A stretch of DNA of 35,832 nt. Origin: Sunxiuqinia sp. (GTDB lineage: Bacteria; Bacteroidota; Bacteroidia; Bacteroidales; Prolixibacteraceae). The notes beneath the pieces are model-generated. The model was not told where the DNA came from. It saw nothing but the letters and a program-made list of their open reading frames with translations, and ran no database searches. How positions within the stretch are numbered: the first letter of the stretch is position 1; every line of letters starts with the position of its first letter. The stretch lies in NCBI GenBank assembly GCA_003246935.1, contig QKCF01000487.1, forward strand, positions 1 through 35,832. Direction: 5' to 3'. Below, piece by piece: positions 25,351 through 33,449 of the stretch. The position numbers and the translations under genes are program-made.

Positions 25351-26823
25351 TTAATATTCAGTTAGTGCTCCTTTAAGTAAGCTCACCTTCCCCTTCTCGC
25401 CAAATATCTGCACTTGAACCGATTCTCCTTCAAAAGCAATCTTTCGCGACAGAGAGATCAAACCGTTCATCGCAAATAATTCGGCCGAGTTCTTGTCTAT
25501 AATTAACGTCATATCCATTAGAGGCTCATTGGTAACATATGGCGCATAATTAAAGCCATCCCAGGTATCGGGGAATTCAGTTTGTATCGTTGGATCGGCA
25601 ATGAAAAAATATCTGCGCTCGACCTGGTAACCTAACATCAGTTCCTTACCTTCATTGTTTCGTATTTTCACCCCAAAAGTCTCCGCCATACCCAAATACA
25701 GGCGATTATTGACGTCAAAGGTCAAATCAATTCTCAACGGGAGTCTCTGTTTTTTCTCAATTTTCACCCCATCTGTCAGCTCGGCTTCCTTTATTAAATC
25801 TCTTTCGTGTTCAATTGATTCAATAGTTTTTACCGACTGAGCAGCCAAATAGTAATCGTTAAATTTTTCTTTAAAAGTCAGCTCTCTGACTAATGAAAAC
25901 ACGCCCGATTCTTTAGGTTCAATATTAAACTTGGTATAGATTGAATTATAAATACTGCCAATTAATACCGGCGCTTTGTTGCTACCCAGATAATCAGACA
26001 GGACTACGGCTTGATAAAGATCACTCCCATGATCAACCCATTTGGGCTTGTTGTGTGATGAGCGGTAAACATATCCGTCAAAATCGCCCACAAAGTATTG
26101 AACTCCACTTCCTTCATTCGGAGAACCACTGTCGGCGCTAATGAACAGCACCCATTTCATTTCGTTTGTTCCCGCAACCTCCATCGGGAAAAAATCCAAC
26201 TTTGTCCATTCTCCCGACTTCAAGTAAACGTCATCGCCAAAACGACTTACATATTCCCAGTTTATCAAATTGGCGGACGAATAGAAACGCACTTCGTAAC
26301 CAGAAAGCACCAACATTGTCCATTTTTGTGCATCATCGTTCCATATCACTTTCAGATCTTGAATCGGTTGATAGTAGTCTTCCAGAATGATCGGTTCATC
26401 AGAATATTGTTTCCAACCAGCACCGTTATCTTCACTGTATGCAAGTGTCAACTCTCCAAATTGATCATCAGAAATACCTAACGCGATTAATGCGGGGTTA
26501 TCCGCCCCGAACTCAGTCGTATGATTCCAGTCTATAACAACACTCTTTAAATTCTGAGTTGAGATTTGTCCTGTTTCAAAACTCATCGGTTTATTCTGCC
26601 AATGAACCAGATCCTGACTTTCCGCCTGTTCCGTTTCATCATCCTTTGTATAACTGTAAAACAGATGATAATTGTCTTCATGGAAAATTAGGGCTATCGG
26701 ATTTTGAACAAGAGAATCGTTCAAACTGAAGTGCAACGGAACAGCTGATTCCTGTTTTTTAGTTGTTGTGCATCCCAAAAGGATTCCCACGATCAGAAGT
26801 AAAAATGTGACCTGACTTTTCAT
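25351..26823 (-). CDS. Catalytically dead GH32 homologue (putative glycan-binding lipoprotein)
   Basis: The start is set at ATG 26821-26823, where a clean lipoprotein signal begins (LLGC, Cys18); the longer frame would add 20 basic residues over a hairpin. The 490-residue product aligns with GH32 along its whole length (NYHLFY, VQYFVGDFDGYVY, a C-terminal ELFAMNGLISLS), but the active site is gone: the WMNDPNG motif is LVQNPIA, with Asn41 for the nucleophile; FRDP is IQDL, with only the Asp kept (Asp156); WECPDLF is WTKLDFF, with Thr207 for the acid/base Glu. The frame is intact with no stops, so it is a maintained pseudoenzyme rather than a pseudogene. It sits right after susD, where a surface glycan-binding protein is expected and PUL 2 has no other. 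Binding function is inferred. Confidence 0.85.
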   Translation of the reverse strand: MKSQVTFLLLIVGILLGCTTTKKQESAVPLHFSLNDSLVQNPIALIFHEDNYHLFYSYTKDDETEQAESQDLVHWQNKPMSFETGQISTQNLKSVVIDWNHTTEFGADNPALIALGISDDQFGELTLAYSEDNGAGWKQYSDEPIILEDYYQPIQDLKVIWNDDAQKWTMLVLSGYEVRFYSSANLINWEYVSRFGDDVYLKSGEWTKLDFFPMEVAGTNEMKWVLFISADSGSPNEGSGVQYFVGDFDGYVYRSSHNKPKWVDHGSDLYQAVVLSDYLGSNKAPVLIGSIYNSIYTKFNIEPKESGVFSLVRELTFKEKFNDYYLAAQSVKTIESIEHERDLIKEAELTDGVKIEKKQRLPLRIDLTFDVNNRLYLGMAETFGVKIRNNEGKELMLGYQVERRYFFIADPTIQTEFPDTWDGFNYAPYVTNEPLMDMTLIIDKNSAELFAMNGLISLSRKIAFEGESVQVQIFGEKGKVSLLKGALTEY

Positions 26824-26842
26824 CTGTTTAAGTTTGCGTTTT

Positions 26843-26897
26843 ATTCGTGGAATTTTAGAAAGATCCATGGAGGGAGTCTTCACTCCGCTCCACGAAT
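26843..26897. other. Intercistronic two-part hairpin, PUL 2
   Basis: ATTCGTGGA (26843-26851) and TCCACGAAT (26889-26897) form a perfect 9-bp stem; inside is a second 5-bp stem GGAGT/ACTCC (26873-26886) with a CTTC loop. It lies between the susD reading frame and the inactive GH32 gene. No T-run follows on the minus strand. As in PUL 1, a strong hairpin thus separates the transporter genes from the enzyme genes, fitting mRNA processing or stability control. Confidence 0.6.
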
Positions 26898-26920
26898 CAA
26901 ATGTCTAATCAGATACTCGA

Positions 26921-28656
26921 TTAATAATTAATATTTTGCGTATAAAGACCTTTGGTGAAGTCAATTTCACGCTGTGGAATCGGGTAATATTCATCCCTTT
27001 TTGCAGTAAACTGGGCATTATTCAAAAAGTCGTGTCGAGTCTTTTCTTTATCTAGATAAGCGTTCAAGGTTGGCTCTGCAATTCCCCAACGCACCAGGTC
27101 GAAGAAACGCGGGCTTTCAAGGGCAAACTCCAAACGACGTTCCCAACGCAATGCCATTCTTGCATTTTCCTGTGTCCATGGAAGATTTACACCATCATAT
27201 TCCGCAATCAAGTAGTTTGATGGAGCAGTCCCATCGGCAAAACGAGTTCTGCCAGTACTTTCGGAAGCACGCTTGCGAACTTGACTTGGTTGATCAATGG
27301 TCGAGCCATATCCTGTTGTCCCAATTCAATGTATGCTTCAGCCTGCATCAACAATACATCAGCATAACGAATGATATCGATGTTTTTGGAAACGCCCATG
27401 AAAGGACCTTGCTTTTTATAGCATGAACAATCAGCAGCCTGCTGTTCTTTCATACTTTGGAAATATCCGTAAACGCCCGGGTCGCGCACCCAGCTATTAC
27501 TGAAAATGTAAGCATCTTCGTTTCGGTATTTGTACGGGTGACCATCAATACCAACCGAGTGGTCTACACGCGGGTCAACCGTAACACCTGTTGGTGTAAT
27601 ATCTGCCGCACTCAAGGCAACATCGTTAAACGTATCAAACTTAGGCAAACCATTAGCATCGGTTGCAAACGCATTCACCAGATTCTGGCTGGGCTGGTGG
27701 AAACCACAGCAGCCGTATTGCGGAGCTCCGTGCGGATAGTTCAAACCATTCTCGAAGTTCAGACGACCAGCTGTGGTACCATCACTAATTGAAAACTGTA
27801 TAGCAAATATTGATTCCGGGCCATTAAAGAAATTCTCAGCGAAGTCTGGTTGCAGATTGTACTCGCCCGAAGAGATGACCATCTGACACAAATCAATAAC
27901 TTCCTGCAAACGGCTTTGATTGATGTTGGTAACCTGGTTTTCTTCATCCTGTTCGTATGCTTGATACAATCTCAGTTTTGCCAAATAGGCTGCGGCTGCA
28001 TATTTATTAGCTCGTCCAACTTCCGTTTGATCCGCCGGCAGATTATCAACTCCATACTGGAAATCTTCAGCAATCGTATTCCACAGTTCATCGTTCGAAT
28101 ATTCGCGGTTTGTTGTCTGAAGAATCTGTTCATTCGTCAGCGTTTCATCGATATACGGAATATATTTGAACAATACTTTCAGCATAAAGTGGCAATGCCC
28201 CCTTAAAAACCGAGCTTCTGCGATCCGGGTTGTTCTAAGATCAAACTCCTCATCAGTTAACTGGTTCAACATGCGCAATGCCGAGTTGGCACGTGAAATG
28301 GCGCTGTAATAGTTTTCCCATGTGTACGGAAGACCTGCATCCCAGCTTTGTGTTGGTTGTGTAATGTTATATTGTTCATAGTTATTAAATATATCCATAT
28401 CACCAACGCCTCCGCCACCTTTATAGGCATCATCAGAACGAACACTACCGTAAACCCACATACTTACAGTTGGTCCAACCATATCGTCATTTCCAACTCC
28501 TGCATAAGCAGCAGTTACCAAACCTTCGGCGCTTTCAACCGACGGGTCTCCTGCTTGTATGAATCCCTGCGGTTCAACCTCCAGATAATCCTTACATGAT
28601 ACAGCCAAAAGACTAATCAGTGCGATTACATATATCTTGATGTTTTTTATATTCAT
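26921..28656 (-). pseudogene. susD: SusD/RagB-family lipoprotein, frameshifted, PUL 2
   Basis: The first frame (28656 down to 27208) gives 482 residues with lipobox AVSC and KDYLEVEPQGF, and is normal SusD up to MARPLINQV. It then runs out of frame for about 20 residues. The true continuation, VRKRASESTGRTRFADG and on through RMALRWERRLEF... to YTQNINY, is in another frame and stays open to 26921. At the switch the minus strand reads CAAGTCAAGT; removing one CAAGT restores a 576-residue SusD that matches the PUL 1 copy (LINQVRNRA). The lost part includes the conserved C-terminal family region. Either the gene is dead, or the repeat is a switchable slippage site, or it is an assembly error. 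It lies 22 bp behind susC. Confidence 0.9.
27279..27288. repeat. 5-bp tandem duplication causing the susD frameshift
   Basis: ACTTG occurs twice in a row on the plus strand. One copy fewer puts the two halves of susD in frame: the span 26921-28656 is 1736 bp, and 1731 is divisible by three. A pure tandem copy of this kind is the product expected of strand slippage. Confidence 0.9.
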
Positions 28657-28677
28657 GATTTCTTAAGTTTAGTTTGA

Positions 28678-31600
28678 TTAGAATGAAACATTTACACCAA
28701 CTGAGAAAGTCCTTGGAATCGGAATTGCATTCGCTGACTCATCCTCATCAAGAGGATTGGTTCTCTCCGGATCAGGTCCTATAAATTCTTTACTTTTCAG
28801 CCAGAATAAATTTTCGGCCATAACATATACTCTTAGCTTTTCCAGGCCGATTTGTTCCAATGTTGCAGAAGGTAAATTATAACCTAACTGAACATTTCTC
28901 AGTTTAAAATAGGATGTATTCACATAGTAATAATCCGATTTTCTAGACTCGTTATTATTATCTGATAAACTTAAGGCCGGAATTTTCGTACTTGGATTTG
29001 CTTTCGTCCAGGCCGAGAACACACCGGGGCCTACGTTTTCCCGTCCTCCTTGCATGGAGTAATTATTATAAATGTATCGGTCTTGACCTGATCTACCTGC
29101 CACACCGGATCCGAAGACCGACATGTCAAAATTCTTGTAATTTAAATCGACATGTAAACTATATTCCAGTTTTGGCAATAAAGTACCCAGGAATTTTTGA
29201 TCGAGGGCGTCAATAACTTCATCACCATTTAGGTCTTTATAACGGATACGACCAGGAGCCGCACCAACCTGGGATGCATGGTTAGCCACCTCAGTCTCGT
29301 TTTGGAAAATACCATCAGTAACATATCCAAATATTGAAAGCTGTGAGTGTCCCACAATTGTTTGCTCTACGTTACCAGGATAAGCCGTTCTTACTTCCTC
29401 AGGTAGTTCGGTAATTTTATCTGCAAAATGGCTGGCGCTGGCACCAATTTCATAGTTAAAATCACTGTTCACTTCTTTGCGATAATTCAAAGCAAATTCC
29501 CAACCGTTGTTTTTCTTGGTTGCTCCGTTCAGAAACTGTTTTTGTCCCTCGCCCAAAGCAGAAGCTACTGGTGGCGAAATAAGGATATCGGTTGTTTTCC
29601 GGGTATACCAGTCGAACGAACCGGTCAATTTACTATCAAAGAACCCAAAATCGAGACCTGCGTTAAATTCATCAGTTGTTTCCCATCTTAAATTCGGGTT
29701 AGCTCCCTGAACTGCAACAAAACCAGATGGCAGATTACCGGAATCCTGACCTCCTAACGCATAAGCAGAGCCAACATTCCAAAACTGATCAAAGAAATCG
29801 TTGTGATTGATTGATGCTACCTGATCGGCAGTTGCCCCGTAGCGTGGTTCAAACAAGCCTAAACTCGCAAACTCACCCACATCTTGGTTACCAACACGAC
29901 CGGCACCAAGACGAAGTTTCAAGTTCGACAACTTTTCCATTCCATCCATGAATGCTTCTTCGCTGATTCGCCAACCAAAAGTGGCTGCCGGGAACAAACC
30001 ATAACGATTGTCTTTACCGAAGCGTGAAGAACCGTCACGACGTAACGTGAACGAAGCTAAAAACCGTTCGTCGTAGTTGTAATCAACTTTACCGAATTGA
30101 GAAAATAAACGGCTATCGCGAGCAGTTCCAAAACTATTACCATTTGTAGTACCGGCACTCAGTACAAAAAAGTCTTCCGTTTGCGTTGAAAAACCTTCCT
30201 TGTACCCTGTAAAATCGCTGTATTTATCAGAGACCGCTTCAATACCAGCCAGAAATCCGAATTTACTTTTTCCTAACTCCAAACTGTAAGTTGCAGTATT
30301 CGACCAGGTAATACTGGTAAAATTCGTATTGAACATTGTTAAATTATTTACGGAACGACTGATAAAACCGTTCGTAAAACTCGGTTCAATATCCTTGTCT
30401 TTAACCATCGAGTAATCAACGCCCACGTTCGTGCGCAAGATCAGGTTTTTTACGGGTTCTGCCTGGGCATAAGCACTGGCAAACAAATAAGAGCGCTTCG
30501 TGTTATCCCACCGGTTCAGATATTGCATATAAACCGGGTTATTTCGGTCAGAATATCCGGCACCAACCGGACCTCCCCAACCTCCGTCCGGTGTGTGAAC
30601 CGGAATCGTAGGAGCTAAAGTAATCGCAGTATAGGGAATTGCCACACCCCCAAGGTCTTCAGCCTCAAGTGTTTCATTTGAAGAAACGACCTGAGCATTA
30701 ATCCCGAATTTCACTTTATCATCCAGCAAACTGGTTTGACCATTAATACGGGCCGTGATACGATCGTAATTGGTATATTTTAACATACCAGTATTCTTAA
30801 TATACCCTACGTTCATCAATACAGAAGACTGCTTTGTACCACCGGAAACTGTCAGGTCGTTACTGATAACATATCCGGTTTCGTAGGTAGCATCCTGCCA
30901 GTCGGTGTCACCTACAGGCATAGACATATCTCCGCCAACATAAGGTCGTGCCGTAACGCTATTCAATACAGGATTATTAAAATCACCATTCCAGTCAAAA
31001 TCATAGATTTCGCCATAACCGCCGGCCGGATCTACACCATCATTGACTGAAGCTTGCCACAGTGCGCGACCACGATCAACAGCATTAACCATTTTATAGC
31101 GTTGAGACTTTTCACTTTGAACCGAGAAGTTTGAGTTGAACTCAACCTTCACTTTTCCGTTTTTATCGGATCCGTTTTTGGTGGTTACAATAACAACACC
31201 ATTCGATGCGCGGGATCCGTAGATAGAAGAAGCAGATGCATCTTTCAATACCTGAACCGACACAATAGAACCGGCACTTAACCCTTGGAAGACTTCAGGG
31301 CGTTTTGTAGGTACGCCATCAATAATATACAGTGGATTATTGTCGCCAAGTGTGTTGACACCACGGATCAGGATACGGCTGTTTGCTGCATTCGGAGTAC
31401 CCGATTTCTCAATAAAAAGACCAGGAACGCGTCCTTGCATCGCTTGCATCGGGTTACCCGAACTTAAGCTCACATTCTCGATCGATTTTAATTCAATCAC
31501 TTCAATCGCACCTGTTAAATCTGCTTTACGTTGTACTTGGTAACCAACTGCTACAACCTCTTCCAGACCGATCGTTTCTTCTTTTAAAACGGCATTAACT

Positions 31601-32184
31601 ACTGCTGAACCAGCAACTGCAATTTCCTGCGACTGCATACCAACAAATGAAAACACCAATATGTCAGTACCACTGACTTTTCCCAAGGTATAATTCCCGT
31701 CAAAGTCAGTAATAGTTCCATTGGTTGTTCCCTTCACCACAACCGTAACACCCGGCAGCGGAGCGCCAGTTTCGTCAGTAACATTACCCGACACCTTATC
31801 CTGCTGTTGCATCTGCACCTGGTCGTCCTTATCAGCAGCTGTTACTGCAATATACCGATCAATAATCTTATAAGTGTAGCCAGTGTCCCTAAAAAGATCT
31901 TCCAGCACCTGATCGATATTTTGATTAGTATAATCCACACTAACTACTTTATCCAAGATATTTTGATCTGATTTCAATACAAAATGATAGCCTGATACTG
32001 TTTCAATTTGCTCGATTACATCTTTTAATGTAGAATTCATATTTAAAGAAATCTTTCCGGTTTGCCCGAAAGAAGCTGCATAGAGATGCATGCTCATAAT
32101 GAAAACGAAGAAGGAAGTAAGCTTCATAATTCGCAAAATTTGGTTAAGTCCCGCTACACGCGGAACAAATTCTGTTTTTTTCAT
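28678..32184 (-). CDS. susC: SusC-type TonB-dependent receptor with STN domain, PUL 2
   Basis: An 1168-residue outer-membrane importer, intact. The hydrophobic signal starts at an internal Met (MKLTSFFVF, residue 20). Domains: STN at about 45-116, carboxypeptidase-regulatory-like at about 130-205 (GAPLPGVTVVVKGTTNG), plug at about 220-345 (MQGRVPGLFIEKSGTP, PLYIIDGVPTK, ASSIYGSRASNGVVIVTTK), then the barrel ending in FSVGVNVSF. The STN domain ties it to the FecR encoded upstream. It is similar in plan to the PUL 1 SusC but much diverged in plug and barrel, so it probably takes a different oligosaccharide. Its partner susD is frameshifted, which leaves the channel possibly without a lid. Confidence 0.96.
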   Translation of the reverse strand: MKKTEFVPRVAGLNQILRIMKLTSFFVFIMSMHLYAASFGQTGKISLNMNSTLKDVIEQIETVSGYHFVLKSDQNILDKVVSVDYTNQNIDQVLEDLFRDTGYTYKIIDRYIAVTAADKDDQVQMQQQDKVSGNVTDETGAPLPGVTVVVKGTTNGTITDFDGNYTLGKVSGTDILVFSFVGMQSQEIAVAGSAVVNAVLKEETIGLEEVVAVGYQVQRKADLTGAIEVIELKSIENVSLSSGNPMQAMQGRVPGLFIEKSGTPNAANSRILIRGVNTLGDNNPLYIIDGVPTKRPEVFQGLSAGSIVSVQVLKDASASSIYGSRASNGVVIVTTKNGSDKNGKVKVEFNSNFSVQSEKSQRYKMVNAVDRGRALWQASVNDGVDPAGGYGEIYDFDWNGDFNNPVLNSVTARPYVGGDMSMPVGDTDWQDATYETGYVISNDLTVSGGTKQSSVLMNVGYIKNTGMLKYTNYDRITARINGQTSLLDDKVKFGINAQVVSSNETLEAEDLGGVAIPYTAITLAPTIPVHTPDGGWGGPVGAGYSDRNNPVYMQYLNRWDNTKRSYLFASAYAQAEPVKNLILRTNVGVDYSMVKDKDIEPSFTNGFISRSVNNLTMFNTNFTSITWSNTATYSLELGKSKFGFLAGIEAVSDKYSDFTGYKEGFSTQTEDFFVLSAGTTNGNSFGTARDSRLFSQFGKVDYNYDERFLASFTLRRDGSSRFGKDNRYGLFPAATFGWRISEEAFMDGMEKLSNLKLRLGAGRVGNQDVGEFASLGLFEPRYGATADQVASINHNDFFDQFWNVGSAYALGGQDSGNLPSGFVAVQGANPNLRWETTDEFNAGLDFGFFDSKLTGSFDWYTRKTTDILISPPVASALGEGQKQFLNGATKKNNGWEFALNYRKEVNSDFNYEIGASASHFADKITELPEEVRTAYPGNVEQTIVGHSQLSIFGYVTDGIFQNETEVANHASQVGAAPGRIRYKDLNGDEVIDALDQKFLGTLLPKLEYSLHVDLNYKNFDMSVFGSGVAGRSGQDRYIYNNYSMQGGRENVGPGVFSAWTKANPSTKIPALSLSDNNNESRKSDYYYVNTSYFKLRNVQLGYNLPSATLEQIGLEKLRVYVMAENLFWLKSKEFIGPDPERTNPLDEDESANAIPIPRTFSVGVNVSF

Positions 32185-32198
32185 AAATTTGAAATGTT

Positions 32199-32242
32199 TG
32201 AGTGAATAATGGCCTTTTACTGAGTGAATAATGGCCTTTTAC
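32199..32242. repeat. Perfect 22-bp tandem repeat in the susC leader, PUL 2
   Basis: A 22-bp unit beginning TGAGTGAATAATGGCC is present at 32199-32220 and again at 32221-32242 without a change. It lies 15 bp upstream of the susC start codon, in the leader that also faces the putative antisense RNA. It lengthens the leader by 22 nt compared with a single-copy state. Confidence 0.95.
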
Positions 32243-32299
32243 AAAGGCTTTTGTTACTTGATGTATGATTCGATGCTGGTAACATCAAATTATACGCTG

Positions 32300-32340
32300 C
32301 AAGCCGGTGATACTAACCCTATTTCCGGCTTGTTTTTTTT
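32300..32340 (+). terminator. Plus-strand terminator in the susC-FecR gap (putative antisense sRNA 3' end)
   Basis: CAAGCCGG (32300-32307) and CCGGCTTG (32325-32332) form a perfect 8-bp stem with a 17-nt loop, followed on the plus strand by eight Ts. No plus-strand gene ends here, and on the minus strand there is no T-run behind the hairpin. Same place and direction as the 16264-16298 terminator of PUL 1, although the sequences are unrelated, which favours a DonS-type cis-antisense sRNA. A promoter could not be fixed. Confidence 0.6.
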
Positions 32341-32402
32341 ACTTAGGTTTTCATCTTGATCATTCTTTATGGTTCTGGTTAAGTTTGTAAATACGTTATG
32401 AT

Positions 32403-33371
32403 TTATTCCCAATAAATTAATGTAGTTTTCCCCGGTCGGGGCACTATCCGGTAATCAAGAGAAGAAGTCATTTTAAAGACTTCCAGGATCTGATCAATTG
32501 GCTTGTTTTTCATGATTGTACCGAAATACAATTCATCGGCCAGTTTTGGATCTTCAATCTGAATTTCAACATTGTACCAACGTTCCATTTTTTTAGCAAT
32601 GTCGCTCAGTTTTTCATTTCGGAAGGTAATCAGGCCTTTTTGCCAGGAGGTATATATATCGGTGTTAACATTCTTAACTGTTAACTCTTTGGATGTTCCG
32701 TTATAGTTAATATTCTCGCCGGGAACCAGGCGGGTGTATTCCTTACCTGATTTGCTTAAAACACCAAGGCTTCCTTCAATAAGTGTTGTATTGACTTCAT
32801 TTTCACCATCATACGCCTGTATATTGAATGAGGTTCCATATACTTTAAAATCGAGCGATTTCGTTTTTACAACGAAGGGGTGCTCCGGATCTTTTGCGAC
32901 ATTAAAGAACGCCTCACCCTCCATTTCCACGACGCGTTCACCTTCTTTAAAATTTCCGGCATAAGCAAAATGAGATCCGGAATTCAGCTGAACCGTTGTT
33001 CCATCCGGCAAAGTGAGGTTCGACATCTGTCCCAGCGGAACATCAACAGCCATATTAGAAGCATAAACCATTTCTGATCCCCTTCCCGACTTTAGCTGTT
33101 TTTGGACAACCATTCCCAATGCAAAAAACAGAACTATAATTGCGGCGTAGCTTGTGTAAGTATATAGTCGACGAAGATTGTCCGTCCTGCGAATCCGGCG
33201 AGCGATCTCCTCTTTCCAAACCCGCTTCGAATCTTCGGCCGATGTTGCCGTAAGAGCATATACTTTTTTGAGGCTGATAAACTCAGCTTTGTGGTCAGAC
33301 GAGGAGATCTCTTTTACTTCCGCTTCGGAAGCATTGCCTGCCAGGTATTTTATGATTTGCTGATGATCCAT
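32403..33371 (-). CDS. FecR-family anti-sigma factor, PUL 2
   Basis: A 322-residue inner-membrane regulator. The N-terminal part MDHQQIIKYLAGNASEAEV is the sigma-holding end, one membrane segment lies at about 72-90, the FecR domain follows (LPDGTVVQL-like LPDGTTVQLNSGSHFAYAGN, EGEAFFNVAKDPEHPF, VYGTSFNIQAY), and a C-terminal DUF4974-like part has MERWYNVEIQ...YFGTI. It would pass the SusC STN signal to the PUL 2 sigma factor, 78 bp upstream. Two decayed copies of its first codons lie at 18294-18320 and 18596-18658. Its lineage differs from the PUL 1 FecR. Confidence 0.93.
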   Translation of the reverse strand: MDHQQIIKYLAGNASEAEVKEISSSDHKAEFISLKKVYALTATSAEDSKRVWKEEIARRIRRTDNLRRLYTYTSYAAIIVLFFALGMVVQKQLKSGRGSEMVYASNMAVDVPLGQMSNLTLPDGTTVQLNSGSHFAYAGNFKEGERVVEMEGEAFFNVAKDPEHPFVVKTKSLDFKVYGTSFNIQAYDGENEVNTTLIEGSLGVLSKSGKEYTRLVPGENINYNGTSKELTVKNVNTDIYTSWQKGLITFRNEKLSDIAKKMERWYNVEIQIEDPKLADELYFGTIMKNKPIDQILEVFKMTSSLDYRIVPRPGKTTLIYWE

Positions 33372-33389
33372 TTTTGTCGCTTTGTACTC

Positions 33390-33424
33390 TTAGTACACGC
33401 ACATTCGGATACACCCTATATCGA
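33390..33424. promoter_or_regulatory. Conserved sigma-FecR intergenic motif, intact copy
   Basis: TTAGTACACGCACATTCGG, then ATACACCCTATATCGA, between the sigma stop and the FecR start. It overlaps the palindrome TGTACT-CTT-AGTACA at 33383-33397. Two further copies survive at 18340-18374 and 18696-18730 beside dead genes. It could be an operator, a promoter or a translational element for FecR; none is proven. Confidence 0.5.
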
Positions 33425-33449
33425 AAAGAAAAAAATCTGAAATAAAAAC

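Noticed and set aside
26098-26481. A 127-residue plus-strand ORF
   Set aside because: It lies antisense within the inactive GH32 gene, whose frame shows clear homology and a lipoprotein signal; the antisense product has no recognisable features.
27070-28206. Several plus-strand ORFs of 111-118 residues
   Set aside because: All lie antisense to susD of PUL 2, and their codon pattern mirrors the susD frame.
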